64,000 nt of DNA from Marilutibacter spongiae (GTDB lineage Bacteria > Pseudomonadota > Gammaproteobacteria > Xanthomonadales > Xanthomonadaceae): assembly GCF_014145325.1 (NCBI RefSeq), contig NZ_JACHTF010000019.1, forward strand, positions 1 to 64,000, given 5' to 3'. Made by a program: the position numbers and the translations under genes. The stretch's first letter is position 1. Each line of letters begins with the position of its first letter. This document shows, one piece after another, positions 17,871 through 28,764 of this stretch. The notes beneath the pieces are model-generated. The model searched no databases, had not been told where the DNA came from, and worked only from the letters and a program-made list of their open reading frames with translations.

Positions 17871-19118
17871 ATGGATACGCCCCCGGCCAACGACACCCGC
17901 GCCCGCGCGGACGCGCTTCACCGCGAGGCCACCGCCTGCGTGGCGACCCGCGACCTCGAGACCGCCGCGGCGCGCTACCGCGAAGCGGCGACGCTGGGCC
18001 ATCCGGGCGCGCAACTGGAGCTGGCGCGCATGCGCCTGCACGGCATCGACGGCCCGGCCGACGCGGCCGAGGCCGTGCACTGGCTGCAGCACGCCGAGGC
18101 CGGCGGCCACCCGGGCGCGGCGTACCTGCTGGCCCTGGTCGCGCTGGGCGGCACCGCCCTGCCCCGCGACGCCCGGATCAACACGCGCATGATGCAGGCC
18201 GTCCAGCACCGCCTGCCGCCCGCGCTGCGCGCGGTGGCGATCCACTTCGGCCGCAAGCCCGATCCCGCCGACCAGACGCGTTGCCTGCAGCTGCTGCAGG
18301 CCGCGGCCGACGGCGGCGACGTGGTCGCCGCGCAACTGCTCGCCGAGCGCCTGGCACGTGGGGAAGGCTGCCCGGTGCAGCTCGAATCGGCCGAGGCGCT
18401 GTGGGCGCAGCTCGACCCGCTGGGGGTGCCGCGCCTGCCGTCGATCGAGGCGCCTGTCCCGGCACAGCCCCAGGCCACGCCCGGCACGCTGACCCTGGAA
18501 GACGCGCTGTCGCCGCCGCCGACCGTGTCGCTGGCGACGTCGCCGCGCGTGGGACGCGTGGAGGCCTTGCTGTCGGCCGACGAGTGCCGCCTGCTGGTCG
18601 CCAGCGCGCATCCACAGCTGCGCCGCTCGATGACGGTCGACCCGGTCACCGGCGCGGCGGTCGACCACCCCATCCGCAGCAGCAGCGATGCCAGCTTCGA
18701 TCCCCTGCACGAGGATTTCGCGCTGCGCCTGGTGCAGCTGCGCATCGCCCGTGCCGCGGGCATGGAGCTGGTCAACGCCGAGCAGTTGATCGTGCTGCGC
18801 TACGCGCCGGGCCAGGAGTACCGCCCGCATCGCGATTACCTCCCGCCGTCGACCCTCGCGGCCGACCACCCGGCGGCCGGCAACCGGCGGCGCACGATCT
18901 GCGTGTACCTCAACGCCGTGGACGAAGGTGGCGCGACGGCTTTTCCGCGCGCCGGCCTCAGCGTGTCGCCGGTGCCCGGCCAGGCGGTGGTGTTCGACAA
19001 CCTCGACGCGAGCGGCGAGGCCGATCCGGAGTCGCTGCACGCCGGCGAGCCGGTCGTCGCCGGGGAAAAGTGGCTGGCGACCTTGTGGCTGCGGGAACGG
19101 GCGTATCGCGCGTTTTGA
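17871..19118 (+). CDS. Sel1-repeat / 2OG-Fe(II) prolyl-4-hydroxylase-like oxygenase
   Basis: A 415-residue fusion. Residues about 10-190 are Sel1/TPR-type helical repeats ([59 protein letters not shown]). Residues about 215-415 form a P4Hc oxygenase with iron ligands His320 and Asp322 in RPHRDY, the distal His390 in SLHAGEPV and the 2-oxoglutarate-binding Lys400 in AGEKW. Such enzymes hydroxylate a prolyl or related residue, using the Sel1 repeats to bind a partner; the target is unknown. The start is ATG 17871; the open frame continues upstream but that part is the shadow of icmF. Divergent from icmF across about 140 bp that must hold both promoters. Confidence 0.88.
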   Translation: MDTPPANDTRARADALHREATACVATRDLETAAARYREAATLGHPGAQLELARMRLHGIDGPADAAEAVHWLQHAEAGGHPGAAYLLALVALGGTALPRDARINTRMMQAVQHRLPPALRAVAIHFGRKPDPADQTRCLQLLQAAADGGDVVAAQLLAERLARGEGCPVQLESAEALWAQLDPLGVPRLPSIEAPVPAQPQATPGTLTLEDALSPPPTVSLATSPRVGRVEALLSADECRLLVASAHPQLRRSMTVDPVTGAAVDHPIRSSSDASFDPLHEDFALRLVQLRIARAAGMELVNAEQLIVLRYAPGQEYRPHRDYLPPSTLAADHPAAGNRRRTICVYLNAVDEGGATAFPRAGLSVSPVPGQAVVFDNLDASGEADPESLHAGEPVVAGEKWLATLWLRERAYRAF

Positions 19119-19523
19119 GGGTGATGACGGGGTACGGAGATGGGTTGCGCTTCGCTTTACCCATCCTACGGGCGCGATTCAGCCGCGATCACCGCAGGGT
19201 GCAATGAGCGAAGCGCATTGCACCTTGGAAGGTCACGGCGTGGGACCGTGTCTGGTGCAATTCGCGTTGCTCAACGCAGTCTTCGATTGGCTGAGGCCCC
19301 CGCCTCTGCCTGAACGGCCGGGAGGCCCGGAAAACCGGGGTTTCATGCCGCAGCGCAGCATCCGACCATACCTATCCGTATCCGACTAATGGATTAGACT
19401 AGCGCCCGCCGGAACGGCTGTTGGCCGCTTCCTGGGCAGCACGAATCCCCAAGATTCAACTACTTACAAAAATCTGCCGACGTTGCGCATCACGCGCGGA
19501 CATACGCCGGCACGGAGCACCCG
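19119..19523. repeat. Repeat-bearing leader before ldh
   Basis: Holds one copy of the ATGGGT...ACCCATCCTAC hairpin repeat (about 19141-19170) and one copy of the repeat that begins GGGTGCAATGAGCGAAGCG and ends in GCACC (19197-19224). Both families recur at 24.6-25.2 and 31.4-32.2 kb. The second half (19380-19520) is AT-richer and probably carries the ldh promoter, but no clear -35/-10 pair was found. Confidence 0.65.
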
Positions 19524-20627
19524 ATGATTTTCGAAACCCTCGAAAGCTACGGCCACGAGCAGGTCGTGTTTTGCCACAACAAGGACGCGGGCCTGAAGGC
19601 CATCATCGCGATCCACAACACGGTCCTGGGCCCGGCGCTGGGCGGTACGCGCATGTGGCCGTACAAGACCGAGCAGGACGCGCTGAACGACGTGCTCCGC
19701 CTTTCGCGCGGCATGACCTACAAGAACGCGGTCGCCGGCCTGGACATCGGCGGCGGCAAGGCCGTGATCATCGGCGATCCCGCCACCGACAAGTCCGAGG
19801 CCCTGTTCCGCGCCTTTGGCCAGTTCGTGCAGTCGCTGGGCGGCCGCTACATCACCGCCGAGGACGTCGGCATCGACGTCAACGACATGGAATACGTGTA
19901 CCGCGAGACCGAGTTCGTCACCGGCGTGCACCAGGTCCACGGCGGTTCGGGCGATCCCTCGCCGTTCACCGCCTACGGCACCCTGCAGGGCCTGATGGCC
20001 TCGCTCAACAAGCGCTTCGGCGACGAAGAAGTCGGCAAGTACAGCTACGCCGTGCAGGGCCTGGGCCATGTCGGCATGGAGTACGTGAAGCTCCTGAAGG
20101 AGCGCGGCGCGAAGATCTTCGTGACCGACATCAACCAGGGCCTGGTCGACAAGGCCGTGTCCGAGTACGGCGCCGAGGCCGTGGGCCTGGACGAGATCTA
20201 CGACGTCAACGCCGACGTGTACTCGCCCTGCGCGCTGGGCGGCACCGTCAACGAGCAGACCCTGCCCCGCCTGAAGGCGAAGGTCATCTGCGGCGCGGCC
20301 AACAACCAGCTGGCCAACAACGCCATCGGCGACGAAGTGGCCAAGCGCGGCATCCTCTACGCCCCCGACTACGCGGTCAACGCCGGCGGCGTGATGAACG
20401 TGGCGCTGGAGATCACCGGCTACAACCGCGAGCGCGCGATGCGCATGATGCGGACGATCTACCACAACCTCACCCGCATCTTCGAGATCGCCGAGCGCGA
20501 CAGCATCCCGACCTACAAGGCGGCCGACCGCATGGCCGAAGAGCGCATCCAGGTGATGGGCAGGCTGAAGCTGCCGATGGGCCGCACCACGCCGCGTTTC
20601 CAGGGGCGTATCCGCGGGGGGCATTGA
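19524..20627 (+). CDS. ldh: Leucine dehydrogenase
   Basis: NAD-dependent oxidative deamination of leucine, valine and isoleucine to 2-oxo acids, the first step of branched-chain amino-acid breakdown. The 367-residue protein shows the Glu/Leu/Phe/Val dehydrogenase fold: GPALGGTRMWPY, the catalytic Lys79 in DIGGGKAVI, TAEDVG, the Rossmann loop GLGHVG, CGAANNQLA and YAPDYAVNAGGVMNVALE. Length and motifs match Bacillus and xanthomonad leucine dehydrogenases. GGAG precedes ATG 19524 by several bases. It is followed by two hairpins and then ivd, both on the plus strand. Confidence 0.95.
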   Translation: MIFETLESYGHEQVVFCHNKDAGLKAIIAIHNTVLGPALGGTRMWPYKTEQDALNDVLRLSRGMTYKNAVAGLDIGGGKAVIIGDPATDKSEALFRAFGQFVQSLGGRYITAEDVGIDVNDMEYVYRETEFVTGVHQVHGGSGDPSPFTAYGTLQGLMASLNKRFGDEEVGKYSYAVQGLGHVGMEYVKLLKERGAKIFVTDINQGLVDKAVSEYGAEAVGLDEIYDVNADVYSPCALGGTVNEQTLPRLKAKVICGAANNQLANNAIGDEVAKRGILYAPDYAVNAGGVMNVALEITGYNRERAMRMMRTIYHNLTRIFEIAERDSIPTYKAADRMAEERIQVMGRLKLPMGRTTPRFQGRIRGGH

Positions 20628-20650
20628 CCTGGGCTACGCCCAAGGTCAAT

Positions 20651-20678
20651 CCCAAAGTTTGTCCTGACAAACTTTGGG
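20651..20678 (+). terminator. Perfect 13-bp hairpin after ldh
   Basis: CCCAAAGTTTGTC, a two-base CT loop, and GACAAACTTTGGG. It lies 24 bp past the ldh stop. There is no U-tract, so it may be a weak terminator, an mRNA-stabilising hairpin or a repeat element. Confidence 0.55.
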
Positions 20679-20720
20679 CCCCGGCCCTGCCTTGCCGAAT
20701 CCCCCGCCGCTGTCGCGGCG

Positions 20721-20741
20721 CCCCCCTTTACCAAAGGGGGG
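20721..20741. repeat. CCCCCCTTT/AAAGGGGGG hairpin
   Basis: Nine-bp perfect stem with a three-base ACC loop, of the kind scattered between xanthomonad genes. It is followed at about 20789-20819 by short direct repeats of CGAATCAC. Confidence 0.55.
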
Positions 20742-20828
20742 CTAGGGACTCCGGAAACGTTGTGATGGTCTGGGGCCCGCTCCGGATACGAATCACCAAT
20801 AACGAATCACGAATCACGGATACCCCCA

Positions 20829-21986
20829 ATGCGTCCATTCCCCCTGGGTGACGAGATCGATGCGCTTCGCGAGGCGGTGCGCCGCTTCGCCGAGTCCGAG
20901 ATCGCGCCGAACGCCGAGCAGATCGACCACGACAACGCGTTCCCGCAGGCGCTCTGGCCGAAGCTGGGCGAGATGGGCCTGCTGGGGCTGACCGTGCCGG
21001 CCGAGTTCGGCGGCAGCGAGATGGGCTACCTCGCCCACCTGGTGGCGATGGAGGAAATTTCCCGCGCGTCGGGTTCGGTCGGCCTGAGCTACGGCGCGCA
21101 TTCCAACCTGTGCGTCAACAACCTCTACGCCAACGGCAACACCGCCCAGCGCGAGAAGTACCTGCCGAAGCTGTGCACCGGCGAATGGAAGGGCGCGCTG
21201 GCGATGAGCGAGCCGGGCGCGGGCTCGGACGTGGTCGGTTCCATGAGCTGCCGGGCCGAGCTCAAGGGCGACACCTGGATCGCCAACGGCAACAAGATGT
21301 GGATCACCAACGGCCCCGAGGCCGACGTCCTCATCGTCTACATGCGCACCGCCAGCCGCGAGCTGGGCTCCAAGTGCATGACCGCCTTCATCATCGAGCG
21401 CGGCATGAAGGGGTTCTCGACGGCGCAGAAGCTCGACAAGCTGGGCATGCGCGGCTCCAACACCTGCGAGCTGGTGTTCGACAACTGCGAGATTCCCGCC
21501 GAAAACGTGCTGGGCGAAGTCAACAACGGCGTCAAGGTCCTCATGAGCGGCCTCAACACCGAGCGCCTGGTGCTCAGCGGCGGCCCACTGGGGCTGATGC
21601 AGTGCGCGCTCGACATCGCCCTGCCCTACGTCCGCGACCGCCGCCAGTTCGGCCAGGCCATCGGCACCTTCGGCCTGATGCAGGGGAAGGTCGCCGACAT
21701 GTACACCGCGCTGCAGTCCAGCCGCGCCTTCGCCTACCAGGTCGCGCGCGACTACGATGCCGGCCACAAGAGCCGCGTCGACGCCGCCAGCTGCCTGCTG
21801 CACGCGTCCGAGGCGGCCGTGCAGGTCGCGCTGGAAGCGATCCAGTCGCTGGGCGGCAACGGTTACATCAACGAATACCCCACCGGCCGCATCCTGCGCG
21901 ATGCCAAGCTGTACGCGATCGGCGCCGGCACCAACGAAATCCGCCGCATGCTGATCGGCCGCGAGCTGTTCAACGGCAACAGCTGA
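20829..21986 (+). CDS. ivd: Isovaleryl-CoA dehydrogenase
   Basis: FAD enzyme that oxidises isovaleryl-CoA to 3-methylcrotonyl-CoA in leucine degradation, passing electrons to ETF. The 385-residue protein has the acyl-CoA dehydrogenase signatures [11 protein letters not shown] and [20 protein letters not shown]. The catalytic base is Glu245 in [12 protein letters not shown], the helix position that sets isovaleryl-CoA dehydrogenases apart from most other acyl-CoA dehydrogenases. The C-terminus reads [17 protein letters not shown]. The ATG at 20829 starts [17 protein letters not shown], the expected family start. It lies in the leucine cluster between ldh and a thiolase. Confidence 0.94.
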   Translation: MRPFPLGDEIDALREAVRRFAESEIAPNAEQIDHDNAFPQALWPKLGEMGLLGLTVPAEFGGSEMGYLAHLVAMEEISRASGSVGLSYGAHSNLCVNNLYANGNTAQREKYLPKLCTGEWKGALAMSEPGAGSDVVGSMSCRAELKGDTWIANGNKMWITNGPEADVLIVYMRTASRELGSKCMTAFIIERGMKGFSTAQKLDKLGMRGSNTCELVFDNCEIPAENVLGEVNNGVKVLMSGLNTERLVLSGGPLGLMQCALDIALPYVRDRRQFGQAIGTFGLMQGKVADMYTALQSSRAFAYQVARDYDAGHKSRVDAASCLLHASEAAVQVALEAIQSLGGNGYINEYPTGRILRDAKLYAIGAGTNEIRRMLIGRELFNGNS

Positions 21987-22158
21987 CGCCCCGCGCGCCT
22001 GTCACGCGCGCGTCGCCGGGCGCGCGCGATGATGGACGCGACACGGCACGGCGCGCGCCGCCCATCCCCTTCCGCCCCGGGTTTGCCGCAGTGCAGCACC
22101 GGGTCGCATAATCGGGGGATCGACCCCCGGGTCGCCCCCGCTTCGCAGGAGTCCCCAC

Positions 22159-23340
<1,182 letters not shown>

Positions 23341-23488
23341 CCAATAATTAACTTAACAGGGTGTCCACCTCGCTGAAGATCGCATGCCGGAAGCCCACAA
23401 GCCGCTTGACACGCGTAATCGGCTTGTCATCATGTTATCGGCGCGCTTCTGCGCGTTGCCCAAAATTAAACGACGAGGATTTTGAATC

Positions 23489-23866
23489 ATGACCATGAAC
23501 AAGGCACTGCTTGCCCTTGCCCTGGGCTTCGCCCTGGCAGCCTGCTCCAACCAGCAGCAGGCCGAGAACGCCGCTGCGGACGCTTCCGAAGCCGCGACCG
23601 AAGCCGCTGAAGCCGCCACCGCTGCCGCCGAGACCGGCGACAACATCGGCGCCGACGCTGCCCAGGCTGCTGCCGACCAGGCCGCCGAGGCTGCCGAGGC
23701 TGCTGCTACCTCGGCCGACGCTGCTGCCGCCGCCGGCACCGAAGAGGCTGCCGACGTGGCCGCCGACATGGCCGACGAAGCCAAGAACGTCGCCGAGGAC
23801 GCGAAGGACGCGGCCGAAGACGCGAAGGACGCGGCTGAAGACATCCAGGACGCCACCGAGCACTAA
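23489..23866 (+). CDS. Small Ala-rich lipoprotein, 125 aa (copy 1)
   Basis: A signal peptide ends in LAAC, with Cys19 as lipid anchor. The mature part is almost only Ala, Glu, Asp and Thr in heptad-like order (AAEAATAAAE, then repeated AKDAAED), predicted as one long amphipathic, acidic helix or coiled coil. It resembles in style the Lpp-like and stress-induced Ala-rich lipoproteins, but no family can be named. A second gene of the same kind follows 173 bp later. A GAGGA-type ribosome binding site precedes ATG 23489, and a strong hairpin follows the stop. Confidence 0.8.
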   Translation: MTMNKALLALALGFALAACSNQQQAENAAADASEAATEAAEAATAAAETGDNIGADAAQAAADQAAEAAEAAATSADAAAAAGTEEAADVAADMADEAKNVAEDAKDAAEDAKDAAEDIQDATEH

Positions 23867-23887
23867 TCGCGTCCATTGATTGTCCCG

Positions 23888-23919
23888 GGAAGGGCCGCCG
23901 GCCAGCCGACGGCCCTTCC
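23888..23919 (+). terminator. Hairpin terminator after lipoprotein copy 1
   Basis: GGAAGGGCCG pairs with CGGCCCTTCC around a 12-base loop, 21 bp past the stop, followed by TTGGTTT. A likely intrinsic terminator. Confidence 0.7.
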
Positions 23920-24039
23920 TTGGTTTCAGGTCCCGCGTTTTTACGATCATGCCCCCGCACGCACGGCTCAGTTTTGTCGACAGTGCATTGACGGCAGGTC
24001 CGTTCTAATCGACTCAGCCCTTACCGATCTGGAGACACC

Positions 24040-24435
24040 ATGAACAAGAAGCTTTTCATCCTCGCCGCTGCCGCCGTGTTCGCCCTGTCGGCCTGCAAGA
24101 ACGAAACCCCGACCGCCCAGAACGAAGCGGCTGAAGCCGAAGCCGCCGCCCAGGAAGCCGGTGCCGCTGCCGCCGACGCCGTCGACGCCGCTGGCAACGC
24201 CGCTTCCCAGAGCGTTGACGCCGCCGCCGCCGCGACCGGCGAGGCTGCTGCCGAAGTCGGCAACGCCGTGGAAGACGCCACCGCCGAAGCCCGCGCCGCT
24301 GCCAACGAAGCCAAGGCCGACGCTGCTGCCGCCACTGCCGAGGCCGCCGACGCGACCGCCGACAAGGCGCAGGAAATCGCCGACGACGCCGAGGCCGCTG
24401 CTGCCGAGGCCGACGCCGAAGCCGACAAGCACTAA
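24040..24435 (+). CDS. Small Ala-rich lipoprotein, 131 aa (copy 2)
   Basis: A signal peptide ends in LSAC (Cys19), followed by an Ala/Glu/Asp-rich helix (EAEAAAQEAGAAAADAVDAA) with heptad-like spacing and an acidic end EADADAEADKH-like in composition. It has the same length, composition and anchor as the gene before it and is probably an ancient duplicate, although the linear sequences have diverged. Likely an outer-membrane-anchored periplasmic helix; function unknown. GGAGAC lies before ATG 24040. A textbook terminator follows the stop. Confidence 0.8.
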   Translation: MNKKLFILAAAAVFALSACKNETPTAQNEAAEAEAAAQEAGAAAADAVDAAGNAASQSVDAAAAATGEAAAEVGNAVEDATAEARAAANEAKADAAAATAEAADATADKAQEIADDAEAAAAEADAEADKH

Positions 24436-24462
24436 GCCATCGCTTGTCGACACCGCTGTACG

Positions 24463-24492
24463 AAAGGCCGCGCACCGCGCGGCCTTTTTTTT
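24463..24492 (+). terminator. Strong intrinsic terminator after lipoprotein copy 2
   Basis: AAAGGCCGCG pairs with CGCGGCCTTT around a five-base loop and runs into eight T residues (24485-24492). This closes the lipoprotein unit and separates it from the mccB leader. Confidence 0.9.
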
Positions 24493-24577
24493 GCCCGAGA
24501 TTTCATGGCGGGCGTGCCCTGCCCACCTGCAGCGATACCCATCACCCACCACCGGCGCGCGCTCAAACGCCACGCCA

Positions 24578-24874
24578 AAGGCTGGATTCCAGCGTTCGCT
24601 GGAATGACGGCCTGGGGGTCCCCGTAGCAACCGTGTTCGTCAGATGGCGATGTAGGGTGGGTAGAGCCGAAGGCGAAACCCACCGTCGCGAAGCTGCACG
24701 CACGACGCGCGATGGGTTTTCCTTCGCGCTACCCATCCTACGAGGCGCGTAGGATCGCGAGGCAACCGCAGAGGCGACTCGCCCCCGGGTAAGCAAAGCG
24801 CACCCACCGAGAGTTGGAAAGGCCTCGTGCAACAAGCGAAGCGCATTGCACCATGGGCCGCCGCAGACGCCCCA
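24578..24874. repeat. Composite 297-bp direct repeat, copy 1
   Basis: A nearly identical copy lies at 24946-25243. The unit contains the CTGGATTCCAGCGTTCG palindrome, an ATGGGT/ACCCATCCTAC hairpin and an AAGCGAAGCGCATTGCACC element, that is, three repeat families joined in one block. The whole region 24436-25411 has no gene. Confidence 0.85.
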
Positions 24875-24945
24875 GGCCCTCGCATCCACAGGATGGGTCG
24901 AGCGAAGCGATGGCCACCGCAGGCGCGCGCACGACCGCCACCCGA

Positions 24946-25243
24946 AAGGCTGGATTCCAGCGTTCGCTGGAATGACGGCCTGTGGGTCCGCCGTAGCAAC
25001 CGTGTTCGTCAGATGGCGATGTAGGGTGGGTAGAGCCGAAGGCGAAACCCACCGTCGCGAAGCTGCACGCACGACGCGCGATGGGTTTTGCTTCGCGCTA
25101 CCCATCCTACGAGGCGCGTAGGATCGCGAGGCAACCGCAGAGGCGACTCGCCCCCGGGTAAGCAAAGCGCACCCACCGAGAGTTGGAAAGGCCTCGTGCA
25201 ACAAGCGATGCGCATTGCACCATGGGCCGCCGCAGACGCCCCA
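24946..25243. repeat. Composite 298-bp direct repeat, copy 2
   Basis: Matches copy 1 with one single-base gap and a few substitutions at a period of 368-369 bp. It ends about 170 bp before mccB. Near-identity implies a recent duplication or gene conversion. Confidence 0.85.
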
Positions 25244-25411
25244 CCCCATCTCAACCGCGGGATGGACCCGGCAAAGCAATGCCCATCGCCCCATCCGACA
25301 GGCCGCGCCGCCCCTACCGCGCCTGCCATGCCCCGCCCCCGGGCGCAAGCGCGAACTGGCCGCGCCTCCCGGCTATCATGCAAGGCTGCTTCTCACGGAT
25401 CGATACAGAAG

Positions 25412-27022
25412 ATGCCCGCCATCCAGTCGCAGCTAGACCCGCGTTCGCAGGACTTCCAGGACAACGTCGCCTTCCATCGCGCCCTCGTCGATGAGCTCGA
25501 CGCCCGCCTGGCCCGTGCCGCCGGCGGCGGTGGCGAGAAGGCCCGCGAGAAGCACACCGCGCGCGACAAGCTGCTGGTGCGCGATCGCATCACCGCCCTG
25601 CTCGACACCGGCTCGCCCTTCCTGGAAATCGCGCCCCTTGCCGCCGAGGGCATGTACGACGACGCCGCGCCGGCGGCCGGCATGGTCTGCGGCATCGGCC
25701 GGGTCATGGGCCAGGAGGTGGTGATCGTGGCCAACGACGCCACGGTCAAGGGCGGTACCTATTTCCCGATGACGGTGAAGAAGCACCTGCGCGCGCAGGA
25801 GATCGCCCGCGAGAACCGCTTGCCCTGCGTCTACCTGGTCGATTCCGGCGGCGCGTTCCTGCCGCTGCAGGACCAGGTCTTTCCCGACAAGGAACACTTC
25901 GGGCGGATCTTCTACAACCAGGCACGGCTGAGCGCGGAGAACATCCCGCAGATCGCCGTGGTGATGGGCAGTTGCACCGCCGGTGGCGCCTACGTGCCGG
26001 CGATGTGCGACGAGTCGGTCATCGTCAAGGAACAGGGCACGATCTTCCTGGGCGGCCCGCCGCTGGTGAAGGCCGCGACCGGCGAGGTGGTCGATGCCGA
26101 GACCCTGGGCGGCGCCGACGTGCACACCAGCGTCTCCGGCGTGGCCGACCACTTCGCCGAGGACGACCGCCACGCGCTGGAGATCGCGCGCGACATCGTC
26201 GGCACGCTCAACCGCACCAAGACCCTGCCGGTCACGGTGCGCCCGGTCGTCGAACCACGCTACGCGGCCGAGGAGCTGTACGGCATCGTGCCGCGCGACA
26301 CGCGCCGGCCCTTCGACATCCGCGAGGTCATCGCGCGCGTGGTCGACGGCAGCGAGTTCCAGGAGTTCAAGGCCCGCTACGGCAAGACCCTGGTGACCGG
26401 TTTCGCCCACATCCATGGCTACCCGGTCGGCATCGTCGCCAACAACGGCATCCTGTTCGCCGAGAGCGCGCTCAAGGGCGCGCACTTCATCGAGCTGTGC
26501 AACCAGCGCGGCATCCCGCTGGTGTTCCTGCAGAACATCACCGGCTTCATGGTCGGCAAGAAATACGAGCAGGCCGGCATCGCCAAGGACGGGGCGAAGA
26601 TGGTCACCGCGGTGGCCTGTTCGCACGTACCCAAGTTCACCGTGGTCATCGGCGGCAGCTTCGGCGCGGGCAACTACGCCATGTGCGGCCGCGCCTATGG
26701 CGCCCGCTTCCTGTGGATGTGGCCGAACGCGCGCATCAGCGTGATGGGCGGCGAGCAGGCGGCCAGCGTGCTGGCGACCGTGCGGCGCGACGGCATCGAG
26801 GCCAAGGGCGGCCAGTGGAGCGCCCAGGAGGAAGAGGCGTTCAAGCTTCCCATCCGCGACCAGTACGAGTCCCAGGGCAGCCCCTGGTACGCCACGGCGC
26901 GGCTGTGGGACGACGGCATCATCGACCCGGCCGACACCCGTCGCGTGCTCGGCCTGGGCCTGTCGGCCAGCCTGAACGCGCCGATCGAGGACCGCACCCG
27001 CTTCGGTGTGTTCCGGATGTAG
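25412..27022 (+). CDS. mccB: Methylcrotonyl-CoA carboxylase, carboxyltransferase (beta) subunit
   Basis: Transfers CO2 from carboxybiotin to 3-methylcrotonyl-CoA, giving 3-methylglutaconyl-CoA in leucine degradation. The 536-residue protein shows the two crotonase-like halves of biotin-dependent carboxyltransferases: [44 protein letters not shown], then [31 protein letters not shown] and the end RTRFGVFRM, a hallmark of this subunit. ATG 25412 gives the family start ([15 protein letters not shown]); upstream codons belong to repeat DNA. The biotin carboxylase subunit, hydratase and lyase that usually accompany it are not in this window. The next gene encodes an Hsp70, so the usual liu operon is broken up. 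Confidence 0.95.
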   Translation: MPAIQSQLDPRSQDFQDNVAFHRALVDELDARLARAAGGGGEKAREKHTARDKLLVRDRITALLDTGSPFLEIAPLAAEGMYDDAAPAAGMVCGIGRVMGQEVVIVANDATVKGGTYFPMTVKKHLRAQEIARENRLPCVYLVDSGGAFLPLQDQVFPDKEHFGRIFYNQARLSAENIPQIAVVMGSCTAGGAYVPAMCDESVIVKEQGTIFLGGPPLVKAATGEVVDAETLGGADVHTSVSGVADHFAEDDRHALEIARDIVGTLNRTKTLPVTVRPVVEPRYAAEELYGIVPRDTRRPFDIREVIARVVDGSEFQEFKARYGKTLVTGFAHIHGYPVGIVANNGILFAESALKGAHFIELCNQRGIPLVFLQNITGFMVGKKYEQAGIAKDGAKMVTAVACSHVPKFTVVIGGSFGAGNYAMCGRAYGARFLWMWPNARISVMGGEQAASVLATVRRDGIEAKGGQWSAQEEEAFKLPIRDQYESQGSPWYATARLWDDGIIDPADTRRVLGLGLSASLNAPIEDRTRFGVFRM

Positions 27023-27075
27023 CACCGGCCACCACGACGACGACTGGACTTGGGCAATCGGGGGATTTGCAGGGG

Positions 27076-28764
27076 ATGATCGTAGGCATCGATCTGGGGA
27101 CCACGCATTCGCTGGTCGGCGTGTATGGGGAAACGGGGAGCCAGCTGTTCCCCAACGCACTGGGAGACGTCCTGACGCCTTCGGTGGTAAGCGTGGACGA
27201 AAGCGGCGTGCTGGTGGGACAGCCGGCCCGCGAGCGGCTGATCAGCCACCCGCAGCGGACGGTCGCGAACTTCAAACGCTGGATGGGCTCCTCGCGCGAG
27301 ACCCGGCTCGGCGACCGCGGTTTCCGGCCGGAGGAGCTCTCGGCGATGGTGCTGCGCTCGCTGGTCGCCGATGCAGAGGCGGCGCTGGGCGAGCCGGTCC
27401 GCGAAGCGGTGATCAGCGTGCCGGCCTACTTTTCCGACGCGCAGCGCAAGGCGACGCGCACGGCGGGCGAACTGGCCGGGCTGAAGGTCGAGCGACTGGT
27501 CAACGAACCCACCGCGGCCGCCCTGGCATACGGCCTGCAGGACCGCGAGGGCGAAGGCCGTTTCCTGGTGTTCGACCTCGGCGGCGGCACCTTCGACGTG
27601 TCCATCCTGGAACTCTTCGACGGCGTGGTCGAGGTGCATGCGAGCACCGGCGACAACTACCTGGGCGGCGAGGACTTCCTCGACGCACTGGTCGAGGCGT
27701 TCGTGCGGGACCATGCCATCACCCTGCGCGACCTGGCCCCGCACGAGCTGGCGCAGCTGCGCAGGCGGCTCGAACAGGCCAAGCGCTCGCTCGGCCAGGA
27801 CGGCAGCGCATCGGTCGAGGTGAGCCTGCAGGGCCGCGCGCTGGAGTGGCGCATCGACGAAGCGCGCTTCTCCAGCCTCGGCGAGCCGTTGATCCAGCGC
27901 ATGCGCGCACCGGTGGAGCGCGCCATGCGCGACGCCCGCCTGCAGCCGGGCCAGCTGGACGAGATCGTGCTGGTCGGCGGTGCGAGCCGCATGCCCCAGG
28001 TGGCGCGGCTGGTGTCGCGGATGTTCGGGCGGCTGCCGCTGCGCCACGTCAACCCGGACCAGGCGGTGGCCCTGGGCGCGACGGTCGCGGCCGGCCTGAA
28101 GGCGCGCGACGCGCGCCTGGAGGAGATCATCCTGACCGACGTCTGCCCGTACACCCTGGGCACCCAGGTGTCGCGCCGCGAAGACAACGGCCAGGTCCGC
28201 AATGGCTACTTCCACCCCATCATCCCGCGCAACAGCACGGTGCCGGTGAGTCGCGAAGACGACTTCTACCCGATGAGCGCCGAGCAGAAGCAGCTGCAGA
28301 TCGATGTCTACCAGGGCGAGAGCCCGATGGTGGCCAACAACATCAAGCTGGGCGAGATCAACGTCCCCATCGCCGCCCATGCCGCGCCCGAGCAGCGCGG
28401 CGTGACCGTGCGCTTCACCTACGACGTGAACGGCCTGCTGCAGGTGGAGGTCCGCGAACACGCCACGGACAAGGTCCACGAGCTGGTGCTCGAGCAGAAC
28501 CCGGGCCTGCTGGGCGCGGACGAGATCCGCGAACGCCTCGCCGCCCTGGAAGCGCTGAAGGTCCACCCGCGCGAGCAGCAGGAGAACCTGCAGGCGCTGG
28601 CACGGGCCGAGCGCCTGTACGAGGAACACCTGGCGCAGCGCAACCTGCTGCAGGAATGGATCGCGCGCTTCCGCAGCGTGCTCGAGACCCAGGACACGGC
28701 CCTGGTGGACGCGCATCGTCGCCAATTGCACGAGGCCATGGACGACCTGGAGGCGCAGGCCTGA
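27076..28764 (+). CDS. hscC: Hsp70-family chaperone, HscC type
   Basis: The 562-residue Hsp70 has phosphate-loop GIDLGTTHS at the start, VPAYFSDAQRKAT, NEPTAAALAYG, FDLGGGTFDVSI and VGGASRMPQV, then a substrate-binding domain (CPYTLGTQVSR, PIIPRNSTVPVSR) and a short lid. The start MIVGIDLGTTHSLVG, lack of the long lid and C-terminal EEVD-type tail, and length near 556 fit HscC rather than DnaK. AGGGG lies just before ATG 27076. The stop overlaps the ATG of a J-like protein by one base (TGATG), matching the E. coli pairing of HscC with DjlB/DjlC. Substrates are unknown. Confidence 0.92.
   Translation: MIVGIDLGTTHSLVGVYGETGSQLFPNALGDVLTPSVVSVDESGVLVGQPARERLISHPQRTVANFKRWMGSSRETRLGDRGFRPEELSAMVLRSLVADAEAALGEPVREAVISVPAYFSDAQRKATRTAGELAGLKVERLVNEPTAAALAYGLQDREGEGRFLVFDLGGGTFDVSILELFDGVVEVHASTGDNYLGGEDFLDALVEAFVRDHAITLRDLAPHELAQLRRRLEQAKRSLGQDGSASVEVSLQGRALEWRIDEARFSSLGEPLIQRMRAPVERAMRDARLQPGQLDEIVLVGGASRMPQVARLVSRMFGRLPLRHVNPDQAVALGATVAAGLKARDARLEEIILTDVCPYTLGTQVSRREDNGQVRNGYFHPIIPRNSTVPVSREDDFYPMSAEQKQLQIDVYQGESPMVANNIKLGEINVPIAAHAAPEQRGVTVRFTYDVNGLLQVEVREHATDKVHELVLEQNPGLLGADEIRERLAALEALKVHPREQQENLQALARAERLYEEHLAQRNLLQEWIARFRSVLETQDTALVDAHRRQLHEAMDDLEAQA

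Noticed and set aside
17730-19040. Minus-strand extension of icmF upstream of ATG 17729
   Set aside because: Reads antisense to the Sel1/oxygenase gene and lacks any domain; the mutase family starts just after residue 20 from 17729.
24563-25348. Open frames across the 298-bp repeats
   Set aside because: They translate repeat DNA in both directions and show the same peptides twice; no ribosome binding site.
25972-27075. N-terminal extension of hscC through mccB
   Set aside because: It is a shadow frame of mccB; Hsp70 proteins begin at the MIVGIDLGTTHS motif at 27076.
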